Positions 53,332-63,127 of a stretch of DNA of 64,000 nucleotides are shown one piece after another. Source of the stretch: Butyricimonas paravirosa (lineage in GTDB: Bacteria > Bacteroidota > Bacteroidia > Bacteroidales > Marinifilaceae). Position 1 is the stretch's first letter. Every line of letters begins with the position of its first letter. Made by a program: the position numbers and the translations under genes. The stretch covers positions 2,666,001 to 2,730,000 of the forward strand of contig NZ_CP043839.1 of assembly GCF_032878955.1 (NCBI RefSeq). The letters are read 5' to 3'. The notes under the pieces are model-generated. The model ran no database searches. It saw only the letters and a list, made by a program, of their open reading frames with translations, and had not been told where the DNA came from.

Positions 53332-54909
53332 CTAATTTCCCTTGATCACCATAATCGAGGATAACGTCACGTTATAGAAATCCACCCAATTCCAAGATGA
53401 ATCATAACCTTGTTTATAGAAATCATCAGATACCGTAATCCTGATTTTTTGAGCTGTTTTCGTCCCTTTATCCTTGTTCAGGTAGACGATCGTGGTCTCA
53501 CCTTCTCCGTTTCCGAGAGTTGTACTTTTGCTGAAAGTCGCTGTCGCCCATTGTCCTGATCCGGTCTCGACTTCTATACTCAGAGTCTCCGGGCGAGAAG
53601 CATCCGGATCTCCGAAGTCTTTTGTCTGCACAATCTTGAATCCGGCAATTGTCTCCTCCTGTTTCATATCGATCTCGATGACATGCGTCCGGATCTGAGT
53701 TGTCGGTTGCGGCAACCAATAAGAATCATTATCAACCAACAGATTCTTTGCCCCGGAATCATATCCCAATGCATCTGCCGGAGACACAGATATATCCCAG
53801 TTTGTGGCATCCATGAATGCAAGCATCGGCTGTTCAGACAGTTTATTCTTTTCTGTAAAGAAATCAGGGACAACATCAAAATAATGATTCCCGTAATGAT
53901 AAATCTTCACACCCAACTTCTCGGCAATCACGTTCAAAGCCCCGATAGAAAGTTCCTTATTAGAAAGGCTGGATCTTACCCGATCCTCCGTTCCCAATGC
54001 AAGATACCGGTTTCTTCCCAAATGAAGTTCCTTTAGATTCGGGAAATGAAGAACATCTATTAACGAAATCTGGTCATAATCTATATCCAGTATTTCCACG
54101 TTCTTAATATCATCCTGCTTGATCTCCCCCAATAAATCCAATCGATTTCTCACGTCAGCCGCAAAATCACTCTCGAAAGAGGGGACATTAAAAGACAACT
54201 CGATGGGATCCAAATCCAATATCATATCATCAAGGATCGCGATTTTACCTTTACGATACACCTTTACCGGTTTTGTAAAATCAATATTCTCCCCGATCAG
54301 CGCATAAGATTTTCCTTTCGGCCAGCTATTTTCCCGATCTTCAGGCCCAACCTCCCAGAATTGTTCCGTCTCACTGCCCTTTTCAAAATAACCGATCTTA
54401 AAGGCAATCAAGTTATCCGCCCATTCGTCAAAGGCAACAAACAAATATTTATCGGCCACTTGAAATTGTTTATTTACCACACGGGTAAAAAGCAATAATT
54501 CCTCCGACGCACTCGTGTACGGACGCACGTACACCGGGTCTCCTAACGACTGTTTTATAATCTCCCCCTCCTTTTGCTCGATAGCGCTAACACGGAACGT
54601 GTATTCATAATTTTTCAACCCTTCCACCAGATAACTCTCGCTATCCCGATCAATAATCACTGAATCCGTCTTCTCGTCATCGGTCCATTCCACCATGATC
54701 GCCGTCCGTCCCGGATCAAGTTTCAGATTCCACGTCAGCAACACGGACAACCATTTAGGTTCCCCTTTCAAATCATAGATTTTAGTCAGGTATTGCTCCG
54801 GACCGTCTCCCGTGTGCTTTGAATAAGTATCTTCAAGTTTCTCGCATCCCGTCAGGTATCCGGCGAGCAAAACGAGTATTACCGCATATTTAAAAAATAA
54901 TTCTTTCAT
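53332..54909 (-). CDS. Surface lipoprotein, DUF4998-like with C-terminal F5/8-type domain
   Basis: 525 residues. Lipoprotein signal with Cys22 (LTGCEKLED). A fibronectin-like/DUF4998-type part covers roughly residues 45-240 (LLTWNLKLDPGRTAIMVEW), then a short LRR-like stretch (FPNLKELHLGRN), then a discoidin (F5/8 type C)-like domain in the last 150 residues (ETIAGFKIVQ, SLSIEVETGSGQWA, AQKIRITVSD). Such proteins usually bind ligands next to SusCD. It sits 9 bases after the previous gene and 3 before the next. Confidence 0.72.
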   Translation of the reverse strand: MKELFFKYAVILVLLAGYLTGCEKLEDTYSKHTGDGPEQYLTKIYDLKGEPKWLSVLLTWNLKLDPGRTAIMVEWTDDEKTDSVIIDRDSESYLVEGLKNYEYTFRVSAIEQKEGEIIKQSLGDPVYVRPYTSASEELLLFTRVVNKQFQVADKYLFVAFDEWADNLIAFKIGYFEKGSETEQFWEVGPEDRENSWPKGKSYALIGENIDFTKPVKVYRKGKIAILDDMILDLDPIELSFNVPSFESDFAADVRNRLDLLGEIKQDDIKNVEILDIDYDQISLIDVLHFPNLKELHLGRNRYLALGTEDRVRSSLSNKELSIGALNVIAEKLGVKIYHYGNHYFDVVPDFFTEKNKLSEQPMLAFMDATNWDISVSPADALGYDSGAKNLLVDNDSYWLPQPTTQIRTHVIEIDMKQEETIAGFKIVQTKDFGDPDASRPETLSIEVETGSGQWATATFSKSTTLGNGEGETTIVYLNKDKGTKTAQKIRITVSDDFYKQGYDSSWNWVDFYNVTLSSIMVIKGN

Positions 54910-54918
54910 AAATCGCTA

Positions 54919-56286
54919 CTATTTTACCCCGTAGATCTCCAATTCATGGAAAGTCACGTTGTTATTATTATTATGGTCATAGTCTGGCGTAAGAGTATCC
55001 ACGTAAGTCTCGTTGAATTGAATTTTCAAAAAACGATACTCCCTTTCCTCGAATGGGAAAGGTATCGACAAATAATGAGCCTCCACGGCTGCTAATTCTG
55101 TCAATGTATTACATTGATCCTTAACCTTTTCCTTATTCACGTACCAACGTTCCGTCTCTTCTATACCGGGATCCTGCTCAAAATTACCGATCAGTTCCCA
55201 ATCCGCCTTTGTTCCGGGATTTGTTGTCGGATGGTAATCCCCGTCACCAACCCAAGCATACACTTGAACATTACAGGGAAGTTTGGTGTAATAACCATTA
55301 TCGAAATCATGATTTATAGCTCCCTCATCTTGAATCCGCATATACAAGCGCATCTCTCCCACGATAGCCGGTTCCTTGATGTCAAGCACGAAATAAACGT
55401 CATTCCCCGGACGATTCAAGGCATTAGGCCCCGCCAAGAAAGTAAAAGGTGGCGTCGCATACCCCCTCCTATAATATTCAAGAGCCTGCGTCCCCTTCAC
55501 ATCCCCGTCAAAAAGGTAGCCCTTACCCAACGCTCCCGGATTCCATGAATCGGTAGAACGAGGCATCTCTTTTGACTTGTTAAAAGGATCAAAAAGTTCA
55601 AAATTATAGTTAGGAATCAATGCCCGTGTGGCTCCTTTCACCCCGGTCCAAATTTGTTTCCGGGCAATACGCTGCCGGTCATCTTCCGTAGTAATCACGA
55701 TCGTATAATCTTCCTGCTGTTGCGAATCGTCCAAGGAATACGCTTTCACGGAATGTCCATTCGTTAAGCGGAAGTTCTCTAAAAAGATCGTATCCCTCAA
55801 CTTAGTTGTAGGATTTATCCCCACGAAATACACCGAGGCCGACCCCTCTGTTCTACCCTCCAAATCACAAATCACCTGGAAACCATTCCAATACGAACTA
55901 ACCTCCACCTTGTCAAAGAACGAGTAAAGAGCCGAAGGACGGGTATCGAAAGTAAAATTCATCACCTTCGACTCTTGTTCATTCTTATCTAAAAATGATA
56001 CTTTCACCGGAACATTCTCGTGTACTTGGTTAAACCCGTCCAAGACCAACGTGTCCACGGCATAATCCGCCACCTTGTAAACCCGTGTACCATACTCGTC
56101 CGTGTACTCCGCCTTCACCCGGTTAACGCGTCGGTCCGAGAGAGAATAACGCATCACGGCTCCCCCCTCCGTCGGTGTAAAAGAAAACATATTCTCGTTT
56201 ATCTCCACATCGAAATTCACGTTATCATCATCGGAGCAACCGAACAAACCGAACATCAATAATATCAATAATATCGTATTTCTCAT
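54919..56286 (-). CDS. Surface lipoprotein, DUF4959/DUF5000-like
   Basis: 455 residues. Lipoprotein signal with Cys17 (FGLFGCSDDD). The N-terminal 200 residues look like two Ig-like domains and the C-terminal 250 like a discoidin-type jelly roll (FVLDIKEPAIVGEMRLYMRI, YRFLKIQFNET). These DUF families commonly lie just downstream of SusCD pairs and are thought to be surface glycan- or ligand-binding proteins. Here no glycan-degrading enzyme is present, so the ligand is open. It is 38 bases after the SusD gene. Confidence 0.72.
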   Translation of the reverse strand: MRNTILLILLMFGLFGCSDDDNVNFDVEINENMFSFTPTEGGAVMRYSLSDRRVNRVKAEYTDEYGTRVYKVADYAVDTLVLDGFNQVHENVPVKVSFLDKNEQESKVMNFTFDTRPSALYSFFDKVEVSSYWNGFQVICDLEGRTEGSASVYFVGINPTTKLRDTIFLENFRLTNGHSVKAYSLDDSQQQEDYTIVITTEDDRQRIARKQIWTGVKGATRALIPNYNFELFDPFNKSKEMPRSTDSWNPGALGKGYLFDGDVKGTQALEYYRRGYATPPFTFLAGPNALNRPGNDVYFVLDIKEPAIVGEMRLYMRIQDEGAINHDFDNGYYTKLPCNVQVYAWVGDGDYHPTTNPGTKADWELIGNFEQDPGIEETERWYVNKEKVKDQCNTLTELAAVEAHYLSIPFPFEEREYRFLKIQFNETYVDTLTPDYDHNNNNNVTFHELEIYGVK

Positions 56287-56324
56287 CTTTCTCTTTTTTT
56301 AGGTAACTTAAATTTAAAATTCAC

Positions 56325-58277
56325 CTACCATCCGGGATTTTGCACGATACCGGAAACCATAGCTTCTTCACTCTTGATGGGGAACAGATAATCCCGTGCC
56401 GGATTAAAATACGCATCATCCCACACCACCACAGGGCCTTGACCGTTGTTAAAAAATTCCTGCCATGTCTCTCCTAGCACAACCCAAGCCATCGGCTTGT
56501 CGTTCCATCCCTCTGCGATAGCAGTTCCCCAACGGCGCACATCCCAGAAACGATGTCCCTCGAACATAAACTCGATCGTCTTCTCCCTACGAATAATATC
56601 CCGCAAACCAGCCTGCTCGTTAAACTTATTCGGATTGATACCGTATTCTCCCCAACTTTCCTGTACAGTAGGAATTCCTGCCCGTTCGCGAACTGCATTT
56701 AACCGATCGAAGATCTTGTCCCGATGAGTTCCGTTTGGCCCTTCGTACTCGTTCCAAGCCTCTGCGGCTATCAGGTAAAGCTCCGCCAATCGCATGTACA
56801 CGGTCGCTCCTTGCTGAAAAGTACTGATACCATTAAAATAATCCGGTAGTCGAATATCACTCCGCGTACCTTTTTTCACATAATAACCGGTAAGATTTTG
56901 CCGTACCCTCGAAATGATACGATCCTGCGTCACACCGAACAACTGTCCCCGACGAGAATCCACCAGCAATCTATTATAACTCCCCGGACCTAACTGCCAA
57001 TAAAGTCCCGGAGCTGCAATCGTGGCATAAAAACGAGGCTCCCGATCCAAATGCAGAGCCAACACATCCGTACTCAACGGTACCACATTCGTGTATCTGA
57101 CATCACGTTCCTGTGCCATTCCATAACCGTCCCCGTAAACCCAAGTCTTATCTTCCGAAATAGGTAACCCGTTTACCGTGTAAAATTTATTCACCATCCG
57201 AATGTTTGTTCCAAGAATTCCTTCAAGAACAGAGCTATAATACGGGTCGGACTCCTTCGTCCCCAAACGAGGTAACAAGTATTGATATATTGAATTAATT
57301 CCACTAACAATCATGATCGCTTCCGTGGAATTCTGAAAATTAGGAGCCCATAAAGAGGATTCCAAATCCCGCATGGTATTCAGAAGAGGAGTTGCCTCCG
57401 TCATCGTTCCCGAAATCAATTTATATCCCATCCCCTCCAAATATTCTATTGTTTCATCAGCATACTCCGCAGCAATTCGCCATTTTTCCTTGTCTTCCGG
57501 GGAAAATAGAGCACTCCCGTCCTTGTTTTTCATGTCCTTGTACGGGCTAATCCCACCATTAAACAAGGGAGAAGCTGCATAAAGCAACACCCTCGCTTTC
57601 AAACCCATCGCCCCTTCTTTAGAAAAGAACTCCCTTCTGGACGCATCCTTTTCTCTTAACGGAGTTAAATGAGGAATCGCCTCATCCAACAATGTCGAAA
57701 TCGCCTGAACACAACTATCCATAGGGCTTCTCTGCTGCCGTTGTTCTTCTATGGGGGCATAAATATCTATATTTTTTGGTACCAACGTGAACGGCCCGTA
57801 ACGTTTCATCAATTCAAAATAATAAAAAGCTTTCAACGCTTTTATCTCTGCGGTCCAAGTCTCCAGTTCCCCGGCACGTAAATTGTAAACATCCCCGATA
57901 TGCTCCAAAAAGGTATTACACAAACGGATATAATAATACGCACTCTTATAATCCCATATATCACCTAACGGTGACAGTGCTGTCTGTAGCCCATCCGCAA
58001 TATAGAAAGATGTCAACACCTTATCTACCCGGGCATAAGTTCCCGCCGTGTACTCATCGGCTCCCATAAGTGCAGGATTACCAGTTTGATGTATCGCTAA
58101 CATATTAAATAACAGATTCGCATCTATCATCCATTGTCCCGCTCCGCTCCGTGTCTCAAATATTTTCGGGATCGTCAGAATATCATCTTCAGGTACTAAA
58201 TCGAGATAATCGTCACATCCCGAGAAAAAGTAAACGGAACAAATTAAAATCAGTATATTCTTGAATTTCATAAGCAT
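56325..58277 (-). CDS. SusD/RagB-family outer-membrane lipoprotein
   Basis: 650 residues. Lipoprotein signal ending FFSGC, with lipidated Cys21 from the first Met; the Met at codon 3 is also a possible start. The rest shows SusD features: an early TPR-like region (ETWTAEIKALKAFYYFELMKRY), the loop with FDRLNAVRERAGIP and the C-terminal FEGHRFWDVRRW. SusD sits as a lid on the SusC barrel and captures substrate. RagB of Porphyromonas takes up peptides, so a peptide substrate is possible. Gap to SusC is 7 bases. Confidence 0.94.
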   Translation of the reverse strand: MLMKFKNILILICSVYFFSGCDDYLDLVPEDDILTIPKIFETRSGAGQWMIDANLLFNMLAIHQTGNPALMGADEYTAGTYARVDKVLTSFYIADGLQTALSPLGDIWDYKSAYYYIRLCNTFLEHIGDVYNLRAGELETWTAEIKALKAFYYFELMKRYGPFTLVPKNIDIYAPIEEQRQQRSPMDSCVQAISTLLDEAIPHLTPLREKDASRREFFSKEGAMGLKARVLLYAASPLFNGGISPYKDMKNKDGSALFSPEDKEKWRIAAEYADETIEYLEGMGYKLISGTMTEATPLLNTMRDLESSLWAPNFQNSTEAIMIVSGINSIYQYLLPRLGTKESDPYYSSVLEGILGTNIRMVNKFYTVNGLPISEDKTWVYGDGYGMAQERDVRYTNVVPLSTDVLALHLDREPRFYATIAAPGLYWQLGPGSYNRLLVDSRRGQLFGVTQDRIISRVRQNLTGYYVKKGTRSDIRLPDYFNGISTFQQGATVYMRLAELYLIAAEAWNEYEGPNGTHRDKIFDRLNAVRERAGIPTVQESWGEYGINPNKFNEQAGLRDIIRREKTIEFMFEGHRFWDVRRWGTAIAEGWNDKPMAWVVLGETWQEFFNNGQGPVVVWDDAYFNPARDYLFPIKSEEAMVSGIVQNPGW

Positions 58278-58284
58278 GATTTAT

Positions 58285-61200
58285 TTAGAAACTAACATTA
58301 ATACCCACGGAATAAGTCCTTTGGATAGGATAATTGAACCCACTGCTACCCAATTCTACGTCCCAAAGATCGAAATCACTGATCAAAAAAGGATTATTCA
58401 CCCGTACATAAGGTTTCACCCGTTGCAGATGAAGTTTCCTCACCCATCTTTCTGGGAGATTATAAGCCAACTCCAATGACTGACAACGCAAGAATTTCAC
58501 CTCACGCATAAAATAGGTTGAAGCTCGCAAAGTCTCCGTACCAAGCAATCCTTCTTCCATATTATGAGCAGCAATACTATTTGTGGACAACCGCGGCCAC
58601 AAAGGATTACTTTTCATGTTTTCTGGAGTCCAGTGATCCTTCCAAATGGCACTCAACAAAGCCCGATCGTTAACAAACGGAGTAACCGCACTCGGATTGA
58701 TAAAAAGAGAACGTTGCCCCGATCCTTGAAATGCAAAATTAAACTCAAACCTTTTGTAACTCACCGTACCGCTAAATCCGTACACCAAGCGCGGTTCCGT
58801 CGGAAACCCAATATGGACGGCATCCTCGATCGTAATCTGTCCGTCGTTATTCACGTCTCGGTAACGAATATCTCCCGGCATATAGTCCCCCGACTGTTGG
58901 GGCGAACGGTCAATCTCCTCTTGACTTTGAAAAAGCCCTTCCGCAACGTATCCCACCACCTGCGAGATATCATGTCCCACTTTCCGCTGCCACGAGGGTT
59001 TGTCCGCTGCCTCTTCTATCTTCCGATAAACCGCTTTGTTGTATGTCGCCGTGGCATTCAATATAAACCAGAAATCATTCGAAAAAGCATGTTGCACCTT
59101 TCCGGCAAAATCGAAACCACGCGAGCGTACCGACCCGATATTGGCATCCGGGTAAAGTCCTAACCCCATACTTGCCGGAACAATGACACGTTGCGACAAA
59201 ATATTATGACGAATTTCTTGATAGACATCCAGCGTGAAATCCAACAACCCGTTCCAAAACGTCATTTCAAGACCCAAGTTCACTTGCTCTGCAATTTCCC
59301 ACTGAACCGTCGGATCTCCGTAAGACTTAATAATATAATGATCCTGAGAATCTTTACCGATATTCGGCAAATACACGTATCGACCGTTTTCTCCTATTCC
59401 ACTTCCGGTCCCGATACCGTCATTCCCGACCTTACCATAAGAACCGCGCAACTTCAAGAAAGAAAGCCAATGACTTGTCCCGCTCATAAAAGGCTCTTTC
59501 GAAATCACGTAAGATATTCCCACGGAAGGGAAAAAACCAAAACGATTATTTTTAGCAAAACGCTCCGATCCATTATACCCGAAACTCCCTTCTAAATAGT
59601 AGCGTTCCTTGAAACCATAAGAAAGACGCATAGAAAGTCCCATATTCCGGTGCTTGATGGCATCAAACAACGATCTTCCCTGCGAGGAAGCAAACTGAGA
59701 TAAATTGAAAAGTCCCGTGTAACTCACCGAGTGATTCCCCCAGTTCCCATTGTAATACAAGCGGAATTCCCCCGCTAATTGAGTTTCATCTATCGTAACT
59801 TTATTATTTGGATCTACTTTCAGATTCTTATCTCCTTCTAACAATTGTTCCAAAGTATGTTTTCCAGTCTGATGATTATAATCCAAAAGCCGGTACTGGT
59901 AAGGCACCGTTTGAAAGGGTGTACTATCATAAGATTCTTTATAAAGAGAGACATTCGCCCGAATTTCCAGCCCCTTTAATAAAGCAGATAGATTCTGAAT
60001 ATATTCCACCCGGTTTGTAGTGGCAAAACGACTCCGCTCCACGTACCCACTTTGAATAGATGCGTAAGGATTTTTCGAATTTATCGTTTCATACCCGTAA
60101 CGAATATGCGGGAACACGTACGTGTCATCTGCCGGATACACGGCTGCGTAATCCACCGGATTAGCATTAAAAGCAAGCCCGTATGCTGCAGTTACGTCAG
60201 CAAGCGGCCCGTGATAACTATCATACGTGGAATTTGAGTTAATCACCAACTTAGCCGTGGGAGTCATATCAATATTCATATTGATTCGCAAAGAAGTCGT
60301 GTTATTCCGGATATTCACGTTAAACTGGTTCAACCGGTCGGTCTTCAACATACCCTCGTCATAATTATGCCCTATAGATGCATAGTACTGCATGATCTTT
60401 GTACCCCCGCGAACACTCAGCCCCAAGTGGTGATTGATCGCAACATTCTTAAAAAGAAGATCATACCAATCATTTGCCGGATATAACCATTCCGGGAAAC
60501 GATCGCTCCCCGTGTTGGCAATCCGGTCCGCCGTGTATTTGGGCTGTGCCAACGGATCGCGGGTTTGTAATGCCTCGTTATACGCTTTCATGTAAGTAAT
60601 GGGGTCCACCACATCAATCTTTCTCGTTGGCATAGATGCGATTGCCTCATAGCGAAACGCCGTGTAAACCGACCCCTCAACCCCCTTTTTCGTTGACACG
60701 AGAATCACACCGTTTGCTCCTCGGGCCCCGTACATGGCTGTTGCAGAAGCATCTTTCAGCACACTAAACGAATCAATGTCCTCCGGGTCAATCCTCGACA
60801 GGTCAAGCACGGAGACCTCCACGCCATCCATTAAGATGAGAGGAGCCGTGTTGGCATTATTTCCAAAAGACGTGATACCCCGGATGGAAAACTGTGTGTT
60901 CAACTCTGCCTCCGTCAACGCCCCCGGCTTACCACCTTTCAAATAACCGATCATACCCGGAATACGTCCCACGAAACTCGCCGTGAGGTCACTATTAGAA
61001 CTCTTCAACGAACTCGGTCTGACCGTCGTGATGGATCCGGTCACGCTCTCCCGTTTCTGCTCCCCGTAAGCAACCACTGTCACTTCCTCCAACGTCTCCT
61101 CCGTGGGTTCAAGGGCTAAATTAATTGTTGACTTCCCCTCCACCGGAATAGTTGCATCCTTGTAACCGATAAACGAGAATTTCAATACATCATCCGTTCG

Positions 61201-61716
61201 CACGAGAATATCGTAATTTCCCCGGTGATCCGTTGCTACCCCTCTCGTAGTCTGGTTAATCACCACACTCACTCCCGGCATGGGATTTCCCTTCTCATCC
61301 ACCACACGCCCCTTCACTGTGATAATATCCCGTGTCAATGACTCTTGGGCTTTCGGCTTTTTCTTGATAACAATCACCTTGCTCTCAATCGAATAATCGT
61401 AACCATGAGCCGTAAGCACTTTTTTTAACACGTCATCCAGTGTCGCATTTGTAAAAGTTTCCGTGATTTTCACCTCGCTGGATATATCGTTTTGCTTGTG
61501 CACAAAAGTATATCCCGTCTTTGCTTTCAGGTCTTCTAGTACTTCCAGAATCGTTTTATTCTGGTACTTAGCCGTAATTCTCTGTTGCCGAGAAGATTCA
61601 TTCTGTGCATACAAAGACACTCCCGACAACAATACCAAAATTAAATTTACTAACATAATCCGACCCCATTTCCGAATTTCCACTCGAAAAATGGCGTGAC
61701 TCCATTTTTTTTTCAT
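58285..61716 (-). CDS. SusC/RagA-family TonB-linked outer-membrane protein with STN domain
   Basis: 1143 residues. An extended signal region (hydrophobic LVNLILVLLSGVSLYAQ) is followed by a secretin/TonB N-terminal (STN) domain at about residues 48-118, a carboxypeptidase-like regulatory domain (about 130-215), a plug (EEVTVVAYGEQKRESVTGSI, TATSAMYGARG region) and a barrel. The STN domain marks receptors regulated through a FecR partner, and fecR lies just upstream, so substrate binding probably signals to FecR. The start at 61716 fits the basic N-terminus. Substrate unknown. Confidence 0.94.
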   Translation of the reverse strand: MKKKWSHAIFRVEIRKWGRIMLVNLILVLLSGVSLYAQNESSRQQRITAKYQNKTILEVLEDLKAKTGYTFVHKQNDISSEVKITETFTNATLDDVLKKVLTAHGYDYSIESKVIVIKKKPKAQESLTRDIITVKGRVVDEKGNPMPGVSVVINQTTRGVATDHRGNYDILVRTDDVLKFSFIGYKDATIPVEGKSTINLALEPTEETLEEVTVVAYGEQKRESVTGSITTVRPSSLKSSNSDLTASFVGRIPGMIGYLKGGKPGALTEAELNTQFSIRGITSFGNNANTAPLILMDGVEVSVLDLSRIDPEDIDSFSVLKDASATAMYGARGANGVILVSTKKGVEGSVYTAFRYEAIASMPTRKIDVVDPITYMKAYNEALQTRDPLAQPKYTADRIANTGSDRFPEWLYPANDWYDLLFKNVAINHHLGLSVRGGTKIMQYYASIGHNYDEGMLKTDRLNQFNVNIRNNTTSLRINMNIDMTPTAKLVINSNSTYDSYHGPLADVTAAYGLAFNANPVDYAAVYPADDTYVFPHIRYGYETINSKNPYASIQSGYVERSRFATTNRVEYIQNLSALLKGLEIRANVSLYKESYDSTPFQTVPYQYRLLDYNHQTGKHTLEQLLEGDKNLKVDPNNKVTIDETQLAGEFRLYYNGNWGNHSVSYTGLFNLSQFASSQGRSLFDAIKHRNMGLSMRLSYGFKERYYLEGSFGYNGSERFAKNNRFGFFPSVGISYVISKEPFMSGTSHWLSFLKLRGSYGKVGNDGIGTGSGIGENGRYVYLPNIGKDSQDHYIIKSYGDPTVQWEIAEQVNLGLEMTFWNGLLDFTLDVYQEIRHNILSQRVIVPASMGLGLYPDANIGSVRSRGFDFAGKVQHAFSNDFWFILNATATYNKAVYRKIEEAADKPSWQRKVGHDISQVVGYVAEGLFQSQEEIDRSPQQSGDYMPGDIRYRDVNNDGQITIEDAVHIGFPTEPRLVYGFSGTVSYKRFEFNFAFQGSGQRSLFINPSAVTPFVNDRALLSAIWKDHWTPENMKSNPLWPRLSTNSIAAHNMEEGLLGTETLRASTYFMREVKFLRCQSLELAYNLPERWVRKLHLQRVKPYVRVNNPFLISDFDLWDVELGSSGFNYPIQRTYSVGINVSF

Positions 61717-61742
61717 ATTTTTGTATTTGAATTATAAGATAT

Positions 61743-61801
61743 CGTCTGTCGCCAACAGACGTCGCAAACTTGGGGCGGGAGAATTCCTTGAATTCTCTCC
61801 C
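61743..61801 (-). other. Two hairpins in the FecR-SusC gap
   Basis: CGTCTGT/ACAGACG (61743-61749 with 61755-61761) is a perfect 7-bp stem. A second stem of about 10 bp (61777-61786 with 61790-61801, 2-base bulge) lies 5 bases past the fecR stop. On the - strand neither is followed by a T run. No TAnnTTTG element is seen before susC; ECF-sigma promoters would look different, so this gap could hold such a promoter. Confidence 0.45.
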
Positions 61802-61805
61802 TTTT

Positions 61806-62981
61806 TTAATTAATTTTTTGAACCTCTATTTTCCCATCGGTTTTCATTTTAAATTTCACATCCGCTACTTTACTTAACACGGCTAGAAACACTCCTAGAC
61901 TTTCATCACTTGAAATGCTCCCCCGCAAAATAATATCATCAACTGGTAATAATTCTGTATCAAAATCCACATCATAGGCACGAGATACGACCTTCAATAT
62001 CTCTCTCAAACCCATGTTTTCAATATTAATGATCCCATCTTTCCAAGAAACGACATCATTAATTTTCACTTGCCGCACGGATAAGTTATCTGCATGCACA
62101 CTTAAAACAGATTGCTCCCCCGGTAACAGTACAACCGAATCCATTCCACTAACAGGTATCACTTTTACTTTCCCGGAAGCAAGCGTTGTCAAAACTGGTT
62201 CCGACGGGTAAGCGGATACGTTAAACTTTGTCCCCAAAACAGAAACGGATTGTAAAGCTGTCTCAACAACAAACGGACGCATCGTATCCCGGGCAACATC
62301 AAAAAACGCCTCTCCGCTGATACGAACCCTTCGTTCTCCTAAGGCAAACTTTTCCGGATACTCCAAGCGACTATCTGAATTTAACCATATCACGCTACCA
62401 TCACTAAGCAAAATTCGATATAACCCGGCACCTCGCGGTACCGTGATTTTATTAAAGACAAGTACTTCCTTCTCTCTCTCCACGTCCTCCCCTGCCTTCT
62501 TATCATACACAACTTTACCCTCACTGACTGCCAACTGCGTACCATCCTGCTCTTTGAATTCGATCTCACTACCACCCAAATAATGGCGTTCCCCTCCAGA
62601 CAACTCTAATATCGCAGCACGGGCAGGAGCGCCAACATGAGATATTTCTTTATTATTATCCATAGAAGAATACTGCCATAACGAAACCGAAGAAATAACC
62701 CCCACCACGATAGCAGCAGCAACACCCCAATATTTTAATTTAAATGCCCGATGACGCCGAGGAATTATCCGTCCCTGTATGGAAGAATAATCACCCTTGA
62801 TAAGTTGAGCTCGGACAACCTCTTTCAGAATGAGATTTTCCTTTCGCATGACATCGAACAACTCACGATTCTCATCACAAGCCTCTTTCCATTCCAGAAT
62901 TTCTTTTTCTTCCTCGACAGAAAGTTTGTCATTAAAAAAGTCAAACAACTCGGATTCAGTGACTTGATATTCTCTTTTCAT
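61806..62981 (-). CDS. FecR-family anti-sigma factor
   Basis: 391 residues from the ATG at 62981, chosen because it begins the cytoplasmic sigma-binding part (MKREYQVTESELFDFF); an in-frame start 25 codons earlier adds an unlikely segment. One membrane segment (about 85-105, WGVAAAIVVGVISSVSLW) separates it from the periplasmic FecR domain (about 190-290, LLSDGSVIWLNSDSRLEYP, GEAFFDVARD, VLGTKFNVSAYP) and a C-terminal DUF4974-like domain. It should hold an ECF sigma factor inactive until SusC binds substrate. The sigma gene that usually precedes it is absent from the window. Confidence 0.92.
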   Translation of the reverse strand: MKREYQVTESELFDFFNDKLSVEEEKEILEWKEACDENRELFDVMRKENLILKEVVRAQLIKGDYSSIQGRIIPRRHRAFKLKYWGVAAAIVVGVISSVSLWQYSSMDNNKEISHVGAPARAAILELSGGERHYLGGSEIEFKEQDGTQLAVSEGKVVYDKKAGEDVEREKEVLVFNKITVPRGAGLYRILLSDGSVIWLNSDSRLEYPEKFALGERRVRISGEAFFDVARDTMRPFVVETALQSVSVLGTKFNVSAYPSEPVLTTLASGKVKVIPVSGMDSVVLLPGEQSVLSVHADNLSVRQVKINDVVSWKDGIINIENMGLREILKVVSRAYDVDFDTELLPVDDIILRGSISSDESLGVFLAVLSKVADVKFKMKTDGKIEVQKIN

Positions 62982-63062
62982 TTTTACAATAACCTTTGTT
63001 ATTCTAAAGACCGGAAAGAGTAGAAAACGGTTGAATGAAATTAGAAAAAAATTCAAAAAAAA

Positions 63063-63102
63063 ATGATAACCCTCAAATTCTATGGAATTTGAGGGTTATC
63101 AT
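63063..63102 (-). terminator. Terminator after the nuclease gene
   Basis: 18-bp perfect stem (63063-63080 with 63085-63102) with a 4-base loop, followed on the - strand by a T run of about nine. It lies 26 bases after the stop codon and separates the nuclease gene from fecR. Confidence 0.92.
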
Positions 63103-63127
63103 CGTGATCTCTATTTCAAAAAGATAA

